Source: Bolinopsis microptera
Taxonomy: Eukaryota; Ctenophora; Tentaculata; Lobata; Bolinopsidae
Assembly (NCBI RefSeq): GCF_026151205.1
Contig: NC_087072.1
Location: 18,894,103 to 18,958,102, forward strand
Length of the DNA: 64,000 bases
Direction of reading: 5' to 3'
The notes below the pieces were generated by a model. That model was not told where the DNA came from and did no database searches. It worked only from the letters and a program-made list of their open reading frames with translations. Shown here one piece after another: positions 36,301 through 49,700 of this stretch. The first letter of the stretch is position 1, and each line of letters opens with the position of its first letter. A program made the translations under genes and the position numbers.

Positions 36301-39269
36301 AGGACTACCTAAGCTTAAATCTCACCAAGTTTCTCTGTAGGCTCGACAAACAATGAGATATGGTAATGTTCTTGTGAGAATGGGGTGTATCAAGTACGGG
36401 GACCCTGATAACTAGCAAGGCTGTATATCTTGTTCTGAATACTAAAGTGTGCAAATCTGTTGAATATTCAACAGCCAGGAGACATGATGGTTTTCAGGCT
36501 GCAACGATCCTCATTTATGGCAAGGCTGAAAAGCGAAAAGAAAAGAATGCGAGCATTATATTAGAGTCAGAACGGGACACCCATCCACAATTAAGATTCA
36601 GAACGCGATCGGAATTCAATTTTGAGGTTAGGATTACTATACTTAGGTGAGCCCTTAATCTAAAATGCTAGTATAGCTTTACCTATACAGATTTAATTTG
36701 TTTGGTGTTAATCTTCAATCAAAATTTCTCAAATTCCCGAACCTGGGACTCATAATATTGAGATAATATGAAAACCACTTACGTTACAAGCCGAAGGTGG
36801 AGAGAGAACAAATGCAGTTACCTAAAAATGATCTTGTATGCATGGGGATGGTGCCGTGGCTACTGGATAACTAGGGGGGACGAAAGAAGTTGGACGAAAA
36901 ACCCTTGAGGTGGAGGACCCGGTAGGAGAGAACGATAACTGCTGAGCTGGTCAATGAAGAGAATAAAGGCTAATGGCGACACGGCTCAAAAGAATGGTCG
37001 CTAACTGTTGGAGCTGATGACCGGTAGCGCTTGTTCTAGGGTCAGGATCTTCTTCTGTGGAGTCACGTGCTCAGTTACGGGGGATCACGTGGTCACCCCT
37101 CTTATTTCAAATAATGTGAGCTCACTCGGCCCTCGCCTGCTATCATCGCCATTACTTCCCAATTGTTCATTTTTAGACATAGCAACGATCTTAGGAGATC
37201 GGGAACAAAACAAAGTACGAAATATTGTACAATTGAGTTGCGACTAGTCAGACAACGATATGAATATTCAATATCGAGAACCTCAGAAAGTTTCAATTTT
37301 GAGGGACCCCTGCCATTCAAAAACTAACCTTTCCTCTGGTTAAACTGGCTAACTAATGTCAAAATTACTAAAAAAATTGCACAATAAGGTCGCCCTGTAG
37401 AGAGACAACAATATGAATATTGAGCCCCAGGTAGTCTGGCAAAGGGGACCTCTCACAGATCTAGACACGGTCATCTCAATCTGTCGAGTGGAATGTAGTA
37501 ACACCACTGTTTTATCTATTGAATAGTTATACGGCTATATTATTACCATTGATTCAGGGGTAGCTCGATCAATAACTAGCATTGTCTCATAGTCTTACTC
37601 TTAGTCTATTGTTTGCTTCCAATTGGGAGCACAATCATTTAAACTTGACTAGCCTGCTCTTGATTCTGTTAATAAGTAGGTAGACCCTGATTCATTTGAA
37701 TATGCATGATTGGTATAATGAAATTCACAGTCTATCAGTATAAGTGAGAAAAGCAACAGGTCGGCATAGGTATAATTGCCGGCAACTGTGGCGCAAGGAA
37801 AACTTGAGAGAAACTATGTATAGACTTTACCTCACAACCCTAGTACTCAAAAAACTTTTCGCTTTGATTAATATAACGAGAGAATACAAGAAAGAACGCA
37901 AAAAATGATGTGTAATGAAGAAGGCGTCCACTGGAGTAATGGTAAAGCCCTACTAGCAACTAGTGAAGTCAAAACGATCCGGAGTGCCAACATTTTGTTT
38001 TATTTTTAAAAGACTGTCAAAATCTGGGGTATTGTTTTAGAACTAGTTCAGCACGTGCCTACCACTATAACAACGTCTCTCTCTATTCTAAGAACTGAGA
38101 AAGTATAAATTCAACTCCTCGATCAGGCTTCCTTTAGCTTCACGCACAGTTGGTCTATTGATTAACAAATTATGATGACATACAAACAAGGTCTTTTGAT
38201 TAACAGAGTGAGTCAACCTCAAATTCACAAATACTACCGGGAGGAAGCTTACAAAATTCAAACACATGCAATTCCATCTAATTTGACCATGACAGGAAAA
38301 GCCGGTGGCAGTTCGAAAACTGCAACCCCAAGGATCGAGGTGGCACGGAGGATTTATGATTTATATAATTTCTATGGATCCGTAAACCACACCCCAAAAT
38401 GAGCCGTCCAGAGCAAAAATCTTTGGATATGAAGAAGTATAAGCATGATTAGAAGCGATTGAAATATAACTTACATTTGACTCTGACTAGATGTTTCGAA
38501 ACAAGTGCCATAGAGACGAAAGCTAAACAATAATCTTCCAATCTGGCCCCCAAGTCTTTGACTCACACTGTTAGTCTCAGCCCCGCTTTTTGTTTAGTTT
38601 AACAACTGAAATTACCCTCTCTCCCCCTACAGAGTGGAAATTTTGCCGAATCAGGTCAATTGAGTCAAAGAGGTGTTCACAGAACACTAGCCAGGCATGC
38701 CACTGCTAATGGAAATATAACACTAATAGCCATCGACACTTTGTATAGATTACCCGCTTTTTGGAGAGTCCTTTTCCAATAATTGATAGAATAAGACTCC
38801 TTAAAAGCGATTAGGGCACAAGTTACTAGCGGCCCTTAGACCAGTTACGTGATCAACAGGTCAGAGTGACTGGCCAAAACACAAATTGTACCAGAGGGAC
38901 AGATAGGGTGGCAATCTACAAGGTAAACTAGAGTGGCACTGAGTAGGCACTCTACTCGACACAGTGCACCGCAATACAACCAGCTAAAGAATGCAGGGGA
39001 GCCTATGGGGTTAAACGTTGATTATGAAAGCTACTTGAATGCGGTGTGGAAGAGAGTTTTCACGTCAATAGTGAGACACATGAGACGTCCGCCTTATTTA
39101 CCAGCAGACACGCTGCGAATAGTGGTCAAATCGTAGACTGCAAGTAACGCATACCTCCGGCCTCGAACCACAGATCCACAGATACTGGAGGGAACTATCC
39201 CTGATGTAGAATCTTAGAATCGGATAAAGCGGAAAATGAACAGACTGTTGACTGTAGCTTAGTATGTGT

Positions 39270-39326
39270 CCTCTCTCTCTCTCTCTCTCCTCTCTCTTTC
39301 TCTCTCTCTCCTCCCTCTCTCTCTCC
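39270..39326. repeat. CT-rich simple repeat
   Basis: Interrupted CT dinucleotide tract with CTCC and TTTC variants. Confidence 0.85.
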
Positions 39327-41339
39327 TATCTGGTTTACTAACGCTACTATTATGCTTCTCCGAACAGATATCCACGTTACCGGCCAACTTACTTCAGGCA
39401 TTGTGGCGCGATCTCGTCTTGATACGACCGATAATAGCTCCTAATATCAGAGAATAGGGAGCGATTATCTGATGGGACGTGGAGCTCGCGTGCCCAGCTA
39501 CCCACCGGACCACAGCCCGCCACGAACCCGGAACGTAGACCTGGGAGACAAGCCCTGACAATGTATCTAGTCTAGTGGTGTAGACTGGAGCCTTTCAGGG
39601 ATCCAATTTTGGTGAAGAGAAGAAGCTAGACCTGGTTGCTGGATCAATAAGCGGTAGCTAATCGATGTTAATCGGTTAGGTCACTGAATTTATTGTAGCC
39701 ACCTGAACCTGTATCGACTATCGAGTACGCATCTTTAGCAATTAAGTCTGAACATGGCTGATCATGTCTATCACGGTTCTCAATTATAAGTGGGAGGGTT
39801 CGTGTGTAATCCTACATTCTACCAGGTAATTCTACATTCTACCAGGTAATCAGGTACTTTACTATCTTGATCATCGGTGCTAAATTTAGTTTGGGGAGAT
39901 GATCTAAAGGTTAGGCCCGGAAATAACTTGAGTTTTGGATTCCGTAGAATGTGTTGCTTATAATAATGGCTGAAATAATCTGGGATCATTCTTGACGATT
40001 AATTTTAATTCACTCTATTCGGCGATTCATTTTTTAACAAACACGAGTTATAATAAAATACAGTGAAAATAGCAATAATATTAAGCATTTTTAGGTCGAT
40101 ATTATTATAAAATTTGTATTTTGTTGGCGCCACTAAAAGCAGGAACGTCTCAGTATTTCTGGCTACGGATTAAATTATTGACTGTAACTATTTCTTTTAA
40201 ATATTTTTGATAAATCACTGTCTTAAACTAAGCTTTCTGGTTTACCTTAAAAAGTATCTCCAGATATGCGAATTGACATCTTGTGTTTATGAGTTATGCA
40301 CTGTGTATACTGTATACCCATGATTTCCGGAGAAGCAATTTATGTTTCATTATCGTTGTTACAGGAGCTTCATGTAGCAGCATGTCCGCTTGGAAATTCC
40401 ACAAAAGTCTTCAATTAAACGTAGTGACGGAATAAAAATATGCCGTTTATGATACAGTGAGTATCTATAAGATCCTGGACGCCATGGTCCGATTATAATT
40501 AATTTCGATCGGCCGGTAAATTCCTGGTTTAATTCTCGGTGTTGTCTATACTTATAGTGAGCATATAGCCCTTCTAGTGCCCTCTGAGTGCGATTAAAGG
40601 ACGTATGAGCGCTAAGCGGGCCGCAAGTTCGGTGGTGGGAGATCACATGTCCACTCAACCAGGCAAGTCATTGGACATTCAGAATTCCACGACAATTTCC
40701 TATCGGCAGAACCTAACGGAAATTCGGCTTAACACAAATCCTCCGTTATAACTTAAAGACCAGTTGAAATTAACCCAAACTAATAACTGGGAAGCCTTTA
40801 AGAAAAATAGGCCGCCGAAGCGACTGTTTGTGAGCGCGGTGAGCACCGCGTCGGATTAACCGCTCAAATCATTTGAATCTGAGATTAGGAAAACTTTTAA
40901 TTCGCTTCTCTTGACAGCAAGAATGAAACAATGTTTCAAATGACTTAATCGCAAACAACTGCTTACGTACCTTTTCGACATGTTGGAAATTGCACTCTGG
41001 ATATTAAACTATGAAAAAAACGGGGAGAAAATGATAATTCTCGGACTCCGCCACAAACCCACCTGAATAAACTTGAAGACATCAAGAGACATGACCTCGA
41101 AACCGAATTTCGATCAGGACTTTCATTCTCTAATCCAAGTTGTTAACGCGAACTTTTCTAATTCTATGTTCTCTCTTGTGCATTATGCACATCTATTATT
41201 CCTTCTGCAGCGAAAATAAGTGATAAGCACCCAATCGTTCCATCACCAGCAACACTGTCACTACTTCATCACTGTTTTCATTAAAAAACAAGTCGATTAG
41301 CATTATACTTATTTGATTTCAGAACTCAAAGGAACAACG

Positions 41340-41486
41340 ATGCGGAATTGTACGTATTACGCGGGGGAGAAGAAGACAGCACAAAAGGAGATTGACGAAC
41401 ACAGAACTGCCATCATCAGCAGGTTCCGTAGTTCACAGGTCGGCGCCAAGGCACTACTAGGGATAATCACCAGAACGGAGATATGA
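41340..41486 (+). CDS. Weak candidate exon or small frame (48 codons)
   Basis: A plus-strand ATG frame reads MRNCTYYAGEKKTAQKEIDE and ends at TGA 41484-41486. A good acceptor (ATTTGATTTCAG) lies 18 bp upstream, and a possible donor (CACAG|GTCGGC) lies inside the frame. The Lys/Glu/Gln-rich helical composition is protein-like, but no partner exon was found and chance is likely. Confidence 0.18.
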   Translation: MRNCTYYAGEKKTAQKEIDEHRTAIISRFRSSQVGAKALLGIITRTEI

Positions 41487-42127
41487 TCTAGACTGGAACA
41501 AGCCTCACGGAAAAGGAGTGAACTAACGAGTGGAAGCTGCTGCTCAAGATCTCGGAAATCTTTAGAACTAATAATCTTACTCCTCCCGTACTCATTACTG
41601 GACCCGTCAATTTAGAGTAGGTGTTCGGACTAACTGCCGGTTAGAATACGGTCTTGTTATCAATAGACAATACTACTAATAGACAATACTGTGATACACA
41701 GACCAATGATTCTAAATTTAATTTACTTTGTTTTGGAGGATCGTTAGCGATGCGGAGCTGTTGGATTGTTGCACTTGATGGGCTGGAGTGTCAACTCTTG
41801 AGAGGACAAAGCTTTCCTCACTCGACTTAGTTAGTAGCGGCGGCGCGACCAGACCGTCGCCAACATAAGCTACCCATGACAATTATAAGCACAATGACTT
41901 ACTAGCTTCAATATCAACCGGGACCGCAATATGCAGCATTGTCCTGAGGTTCTAGAAGTAGACTTAATCTGCACGCTGTTACACAAACAATGCACTGGGG
42001 AACCCAAACAATGCAGAGTAGGCGTTGAATAAATGCAAAACCAATGAGTTAAGATAAAATTCAGGCAGACAAGATAACGACACAAGAAAACAAGAGGCAG
42101 GGGGAAAAGGGGAAAGTTTGAACTTAC

Positions 42128-42411
42128 CTTGTAACTATGTTTCTAGGTGTCGGCTGTTCGTTGGAGAGTCGAGCAATTCGAAATGTTCGGCTGTCGAAAT
42201 GGCGGGTGCTTGTCGCGTTCGAAGCAGAACAGTCCGGATAGAAAAGGAGGGATGGCAAGTGTGTATAACTCGTGTCTGGGGTAGCGGTGAGGGCCATCTT
42301 CGAGCCGTGTGTCTCAGTACGCTGCCCACGCTCATCGACCTTCAGCCACACACGTGATCTACATACTGACCAAGCGACCAGCGTAATTGGATACCTTTCA
42401 CAATGAATCAT
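42128..42411 (-). other. Possible non-coding first exon of the PRDM14-like gene
   Basis: A strong minus-strand donor (ACAAG|GTAAGT) ends at 42128. Joined to the acceptor at 30389, the frame of the PRDM14-like exon meets an in-frame TAG nine bases before the junction, so translation would begin at the ATG at 30357. That fits a 5' untranslated exon and an ~11.7-kb first intron. The upper boundary is not defined, and other first exons in 31-46 kb are possible. Confidence 0.25.
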
Positions 42412-45400
42412 CTGAATGATCTTAACGCGTCATGTGCTAGTAACACGTGCCAAAATGCGCTCACCTGACCAACTCGCGACCATATTATTGGATCCCTCTG
42501 CAAGGCTTGGTAAGCATAAGATGCCTTAATCGCGAGCTACAGCTCCAGTTAAAAAAGTGAAACGGTTATGCGAATAAATGGTTTTGCACATTACAGAATT
42601 AGATTTTAATCTATCTACAACTAAACAGTGTCGTCATAAGTCGAAATATTTTAACAAATCGTTACACCGATCTGCAGAGTCCATAAATAATAGATATCCT
42701 TGGCTCAAGTTTGGGATAATAGCTTGCCACTTAAATATTGATCAAAATTTTAATACTAAGTAGAGAACGAGAGATGGAGAGAGAAGGTATCTAATTGATA
42801 AATAATTCATCTGCCAAATTCTACAATCGTTAATCGGTACAGAGCTGATCTGCAAACTGTCCGCGTTGATCCAGACAACCTTTTGTTGATGTGTGCAACT
42901 ATTACCAGAACGGCACAGATCTCGATCTATTGAATATCATGTATAGATCACATTGTTCACAGGACAGCTGTCGTTGAAATATACTACTATAGGCCGAGCC
43001 CCCAGTGTCATGCTATTTCATTCTTCATCGCGTTCATAGTGCCCCCGCTGTCTACTTCAATCTAAAGAACGAACTGATATAAAAAGAAAGTAAAGAGTGT
43101 TGTGAAACTGTATTGTGATGGAGCGTCCTCTCTGAACTTCTCAACTGTAAGGTCTAGACAAAGGCCGGAACGGCAACTGAGTAGTGGAGCTCGGCAGCAT
43201 ATGACTTGAGAATCTAGCAAATCGAAAAATGAGGTGCCATGTTCCCTGAGCTGAGGTGAGTAGTGAGCACATAACATCTGTTGTTGTTCCGGCAATGACA
43301 CGAGCTGAAAGCAGAACATTGTTCCTAACTCGACTTCCACCACCGTTATTATAGCTGTTAAATGCCCAGTCTACACGCTGGTCACGAGTATTGTTGTCCT
43401 GGAACAATCCTGGCAAGTCTAGATCCTGCTCGGTTAATGTTACACGGTAATGTTTCAAACGAGGAGGACTCTCAGAGTTGAGAGTCTTATGCACGAATGA
43501 TCGCTGAGAAAATTAGGAAGGTACTCGGTTGAAGAATTACAATGTGTGCTAAGTGTTTGTTTGTACCCCCTGTTAACTAACTATCGGTGATCTGAGAGCC
43601 GGTATCGCCTCACTGGCAGGCTAGGTGGTCTCCCAGAAGATCAAGCTCGTGCTCTTGTAGTTGTAACATCTCCAGGACACACTCATTATATTATAACTTA
43701 TTGTAACTTAAACTAAGTACTAACTCCCCTGCGAACTCGGGCCAACTCACTGATCAGCGACCACGCTGCTCAGCCAAGGGGAAACGAGAAATGCACGAAA
43801 AACGATCGGAGAACGGATATGGTTATCGGCCAGTAGACGGGAGAGAGAATGGAATAAAAGCTCGGATAAAACTCAATGGAGCATAGATCTGGTGCTCAGT
43901 AGTGTAGAACACAGACGGCTAATACCAGACGGACTAAGCATTTTGACTATTTTAACTGCTAGCACAATTAGTAGCTCCTCGGCAAATCATTAATTAAAGA
44001 GATTATAAATCAGTGGTACACCAGCCTCAAGGTTGTCGTCTCTGTCACCAATGATCCTAAATAAGTAGTGGCCCACAACAATTGAGGCTTATGATGGAGA
44101 TGGGGGTATCTTCCTCGTTATGAGTGAGGAGGTTACCCTTGAATCAGCACCCAGCCGCATCGGACAATGACTATTCTTTCTTGTTTATCGAATTTCGCAA
44201 CATTAAAAGCCACAACTGGCTCATGTTAAGCTAGCCTCGCCTCGGAAAGCAAGCTCTGGGGAGTGTTACAAATTGTGTTAGGAGGATTACCTTCTTCTCA
44301 TTAGTCGAAGTAACGATTCGTTTCAAGCCCAATTCTATTTTCTCGATTCTTTCGATCGATTTCACCCTGTCTTAGACATAGGGCGTCCTAAACGACCACA
44401 AACTTTATCATATTCGAGCTCCGGATGCTCAAATAAACCACCGTTCTGCTCAGCATTCCACAATTTGATATATTTTTTTGATACTCGAGTCCTCCAGCCC
44501 AGACTGATGTATCAGCCCTATTGCCACACCTTTTACGACTAGCTCCAAGTATCTTCACTATATCCACTAATATTGTTCCACAGAGGATACGCTTTAAAAG
44601 AGTACTTGTGCCTCGTTTATTTCATAGAATGAGACAATGCTGCGTCATTCTCTTACCACTAATTTCATTAGATTATAGCGAAATTTAGGTCTATCTATTG
44701 TGTTCCGGGGTAAACAGATAATGACAATCTATATTCTAGCGGCAGATCTATATATAAAGCTGGAGCGAGGCTATATATAAATGACGATCAAATAAGCCGC
44801 GCTGACCATATGACGACAAAATGCACGTGACACATTAGCGAGGTCAGATGGAGACCAGGTGACACGAATTATCCACAAGAGGGTGGATCAAATGTTGGAA
44901 GTTGTTGATATTACACATGTGCAGGTTGTGGTGTGTGCCATATGTCCGACACACGCTCCTCGCCCATGTCAGATGTCTCACTGCCAGCTCCACGAATCCC
45001 GGCACTTCCTTCCCTCCTTCATGTCCCAGCCATTAATGTGCATCTCCACTCGGCCGGTTAAATATAGTTTTACTATCCTTAGTCTGCATAAGATGGATAA
45101 TGTTTATTGGAAGAGGTAGCTGTTCATTGACCACCACATCAGAGAATGAGAGCGGGAGAATCTGCTACTCTGCGTTACAACTGCAGCTGCGCAGTTAGCT
45201 CGGCACGGGAGCTCACACAACAGCCACGAGATCGCTCGACCAACTCCTGTGCCGCCATCCGGCCAGCCACCCCTCTCACTCATAACGGAGAACCAATCCA
45301 GGAAACAATTTTCTAATCTATCGGTAAGGTTGCATTGCAGCTTCAAGTGATCCCCAGACTATCTGGTCGATATAATTGGGATTCTTACAATGGAAATAAT

Positions 45401-46775
45401 AGATTTATTCGTACGGCATGAAATACAATGTGAAAATAACCTCCAGTCGCCAAATTTCTTCACCGACCATTGTTTTTGTAACAGTTTTTGTTCAATAGCG
45501 AATATGCTAATAGATAAACAATTTAAAGGTAGTGTCCTAATTAGGGTAAAGCGGCTACTGACCTGTATTTAGTTTTGTGCAAAGTGCGGGTATTTAGATT
45601 TCCGTCTACACTCCTTGTCACGAACCAGGTACCGTTCGTAACTACCATTCTTCTCGGCTCCATGGACATTGCGTGCCCTAATCGTTGTAGTGATGTCAGA
45701 TCATCACTACCCAATACACCTTTCTAAAAATAGGTCCCGGAAAATTGACCAAAATCCGAATTCCCCGGGCTTTCCCTAATCGGTGATGTATTTTGAACGT
45801 GGACTAGGTTCTAATTGTGGTGCGATGTGGTAATATCGCAAGGTAGAAATAGCAAACCAAAATATAGCTAAGCGCAGTCACGTGTACCAGGGTGGGCTGC
45901 ACTGCTGCCCTAGCCCCGAGGATCCTTTTTTCGAGCGACAAATGATCTCGCTCCTATATTCGACATCTATTCTCATATTACCAGAGCAGGAGTTTTACGT
46001 AGTCCGATCCTGGTCTCGTAGCTACGTCGCAATAGCCACCCAGATGTAATTTTAGAAAAACATTTCTGGTATGTAGTAATACAATGTGTGTGGTGAGCCC
46101 AGTAAAGGCTGCTCGATCACCTGGTTCCACTATCTCTTTATATCTGCAAACAAGCCGGCATATTACGTCAAAGGATACCCCCCTTGCAATACAACCGTTA
46201 AAATAGAAATTTCGTCTAGATCGCGGTGAGATCACTAAAGAATGCATAATTGGGTAAAATCGTTAAAAACGTTTGTATTTCTTACAAATATTTACAGCTG
46301 TGATAATCCGCACATCCATGCTACAAAAGTTAGCTCTATGTATCAATAAAACAGCGACCAGCTGTTCACATACAATGTGATATATACTAACAGTACAGAT
46401 TTAATGACCGAAAATTGTGCTATCATCTTAAAATTTGACTATTTAGTTGGGGATTTGGAATTTGAAACCAGCCAGTTTTATTACAAATGACAATTGTTAT
46501 CGCAGACAAGGATTAGTTCTGTGCTACCATAAACAATGGTACAACTGAAAGTTTGTTCTCTGATATCCATTTACGGTCTAGTCACTATTTTAATTTAATC
46601 ACAATAGAAAATCGCCAGAAGTCTCGATAATGATCTACGGATATTTCGGGATAAGTTGGTCACTATAAAGGATAGGTAATTATAACATAACCAGGGCACT
46701 GCCCGCCTGGCACCGCCATAACTTTCGGGACGGTAAATTCCTGCAGTTCGTGTGTTCTCCATTCCTCGCAGATCC

Positions 46776-49700
46776 TTAGAGCGCTGCGTGCTGCTCCATT
46801 GTGGCCCACGGATTGACAGTTCGATTGTGCTCCCTCATCATGAGCCATTGCTTCTGATACTTTTGTAGCTCCATCTGAAACAGAAACAGCAATCAATAAC
46901 CTACCCACGAGACAATAGTTTTATGGAGCTCTGGCGAAGGACGAGGTGACATAATGAGGACTTTAAGGACCCGGCAATTCATTATACTGATATATGATAA
47001 CTTGTCATTATATGTACGAAGATTCATTAGTCGCGGGACCCTAGCCAAGAATATTAATTGCCTTTAGTGAATATTTGCTATTGGAGCGCCGGACTATCTC
47101 GATGACATCACGGAGACGCAATGTTTTCAATAATATCCGGAGCCAAAGAGAGTTTTTATCTGTTTTTATCTGATATCGGACAGCGAAAAATCGTAACAGA
47201 TGTCTAGAACAATTTGATTTATCGCGTATTGACGATGTACGTACATGGTTTATATGTAAGAAGTACTGAAAGTTACCAGAGCCGTATCTTCCGCCGGAAT
47301 ATTGTTGAGTATTTCGAGCCGTTTTATCTGAGAAATATGCACACAGTTCTCTTGAGGTGGAAGCAATTTCAAACCATAATGTCACTTAGCTGCTGTTTAA
47401 ACATTTGTAATTGTTTTGTGGCGACACAGAAGCTGACGAAATCTCAAAAGAACACTTAACCTCCTTGTTAGCAGTGAAAACAAAGTAGCGACCTTACTTA
47501 TAGGATGAGAGAGAAAATAGCCAGCAAAATAAGAATCTTGCACATGTTGCCATGGAAACTAAACATATTATACCATATTTGGTTAAATTGAACAAACGGC
47601 GCGAAAATAAAAACACTTTCATTATAAATTTGTTATCGCGCGTGCCAAGAAGTACGATATTCTGGACCTCAACAGAACAGTCTGCCAGTGTACACTGTTT
47701 GCACGCATGATTACACTCAAAACACGCCATATCTTTTAAATTGTAAATAGTAACATGCGGTGCCCTTTCATAATGGATAGGATTTAGCTGGAATAATTAT
47801 TTTAAAGTTGCAAGCAATCAAATAGTTCCAAGTCGAGGTTATGATAATCGACTGTAAATAAAAAAATATGTTTCGTAATACCACAAAACTGTACATTGAA
47901 CTAATCCACAGTACAGTGGGCTGAATATAAACCTGCGCAATGTCCACCTTCCTCTCCCACGTCTTCATAGTCTTAGTGAGCTCGTACAGATCGGCCCGTA
48001 CTTGAACGTAGTCAAGAACCTGAGGTATTGTAACATTTTAGAAACATTTCCAGGGATAAGCTATATTATCACTTATTCCAAAAAAAAATAGAAGAGGAAC
48101 TCCCCATAAAGATTTGTCAAACTGGATAAGTAAAGATAAGTAAAGATAAGTAAAGATAAGACAGATAAATATTTGTACCTCTGGGACAATGTAGTCTTGA
48201 AGCTGTCTTCTCAAATTAGCGTTAATGCTCTCGGCCTTTTCTCGCTCCTTTTCAACCAATTCGGTTTCTTTGTCTGACAGGGATAGATCTAGAGTTATAT
48301 AGTAGCATAATGCCAGTATTTGCCAGTGTTTCTATGAAAATATAAACGTAAATGATTAGATTAGGTTCAGAAGGATATTATTCTTACCGATTTTAGTTAG
48401 CAGTTCGTTCCTTTGAGAGATTTCCAATTTTAATCTGTTCGATTCCATGGTCAAGTTATTCAGCTTCTTCTTGTATGTGTTCAAAACCTGATTGAGAAGG
48501 GTTTAAAAAACCGATACACTTTGATACGAGGGAACAGATCTGGGGTAAATGTGGAGTAGAAAAAGCAGCGATAAAACCAAGACAGAGGAACGAGAAAAAC
48601 TAGCTAGCTGGAAATTTGCCATTATCATTTTAGTTGAATTTAAATGATGAATCTAATTTACTGATAAAGCATACTATACAAGGATTGATTAGTTAGAGCA
48701 TAACATAATTCAATAGATTTATGACTATACAACACACCCCGAAAACCAATTATCTCAACCAATCTCAACCATATCTCAACCAATTTCAACACATCCAAGT
48801 AAAACAAGAACTCTTCCTCTAATCATCTTACAAGTGTATTATTTTCTTCTTGTAGTTTTGAGTTATCTTCTACAACGACAAATCTCCCAAAATGTAAAAG
48901 AATCATTTCCGATTTGTCCTCGTCAGCTTCATTTGAAGGGCTGAGAGATATTATCCGTTGGTCTGAATAAATTCGTGGAGTTCATGAAGAAGAGTGTCCG
49001 ATAAAATGGGCAGTGTCTCACTTGAGGGAGGAATGCAGTCTTCCTTCTCTTGTTCAGGGTTGGTTGTTATGGCTCCAGGATAGAGTTTCTTCTGCCGGCG
49101 AGCTCTCTGTAACTTCTTCTTCAGGGCTTGTTCGCTGGGGAGACGGACACGTGCACCCTTAGACAGGGATCCAGTGATAAAACAGTAGTCTCTGTGATTT
49201 ATAGTCATCGAACTAGCAGCCAGATCGTGGACTTTTGAGAGGATTTCTTTGACTTCACAGTCGGCAATGTTAGCGTCGTGATTATGAGTTTTCGTGACCG
49301 TCACCAAGGTTCCATTAAGAGTGTAGAGTCGACTACAGCACTTTTCTTTCTTCTTCACGCATCTCCAAGCTTGGCGTCCATCAAGAGTCAACTTTCTTCC
49401 ATCAACAGAGTAGCGGAAACTACAGTGTAGGAGATTCTGACTGGTAAGAGTTCTTCCTCGAACAATCTTGACCGAATCTTTATCGAACATGGCTGTAGAA
49501 ATGTAGAGGTGGTAGTTGTAAAAGTGCAACTGAAAAATGAGATACTCTTCCCAAATTCAATCCGTCTTATTATATACTGTATGCTCCTATACTTATCTAC
49601 CCTATCTACGTTTCACGTTCCAATCTCTACATGATGAAACGATTGATCAGATTCCAGGGTGACATACTTAGAGACGTCTTCTCATGTTCTCGTTTACCGT

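Larger units (their letters stand above)
30390..46775. other. 16-kb mostly unique intergenic region
   Basis: This stretch lies between the first recognised exon of the PRDM14-like gene and the 3' end of CCDC113. Frames are short and unlike known proteins, and few repeats stand out: a GGTAACTATA/TAGTAACC duplicated palindrome at 36170-36209, a CT tract at 39270-39326 and CTGCAG-rich sequence at 33945-33990. CACGTG occurs about fifteen times. It probably holds the promoter and distal control elements of the PRDM14-like gene and perhaps non-coding first exons. Confidence 0.5.

Noticed and set aside
38172-38402. A 76-codon ATG frame on the plus strand
   Set aside because: Complete ATG-to-stop frame, but with no domain, no signal peptide and no splice partners; a chance frame of this size is expected in 16 kb.
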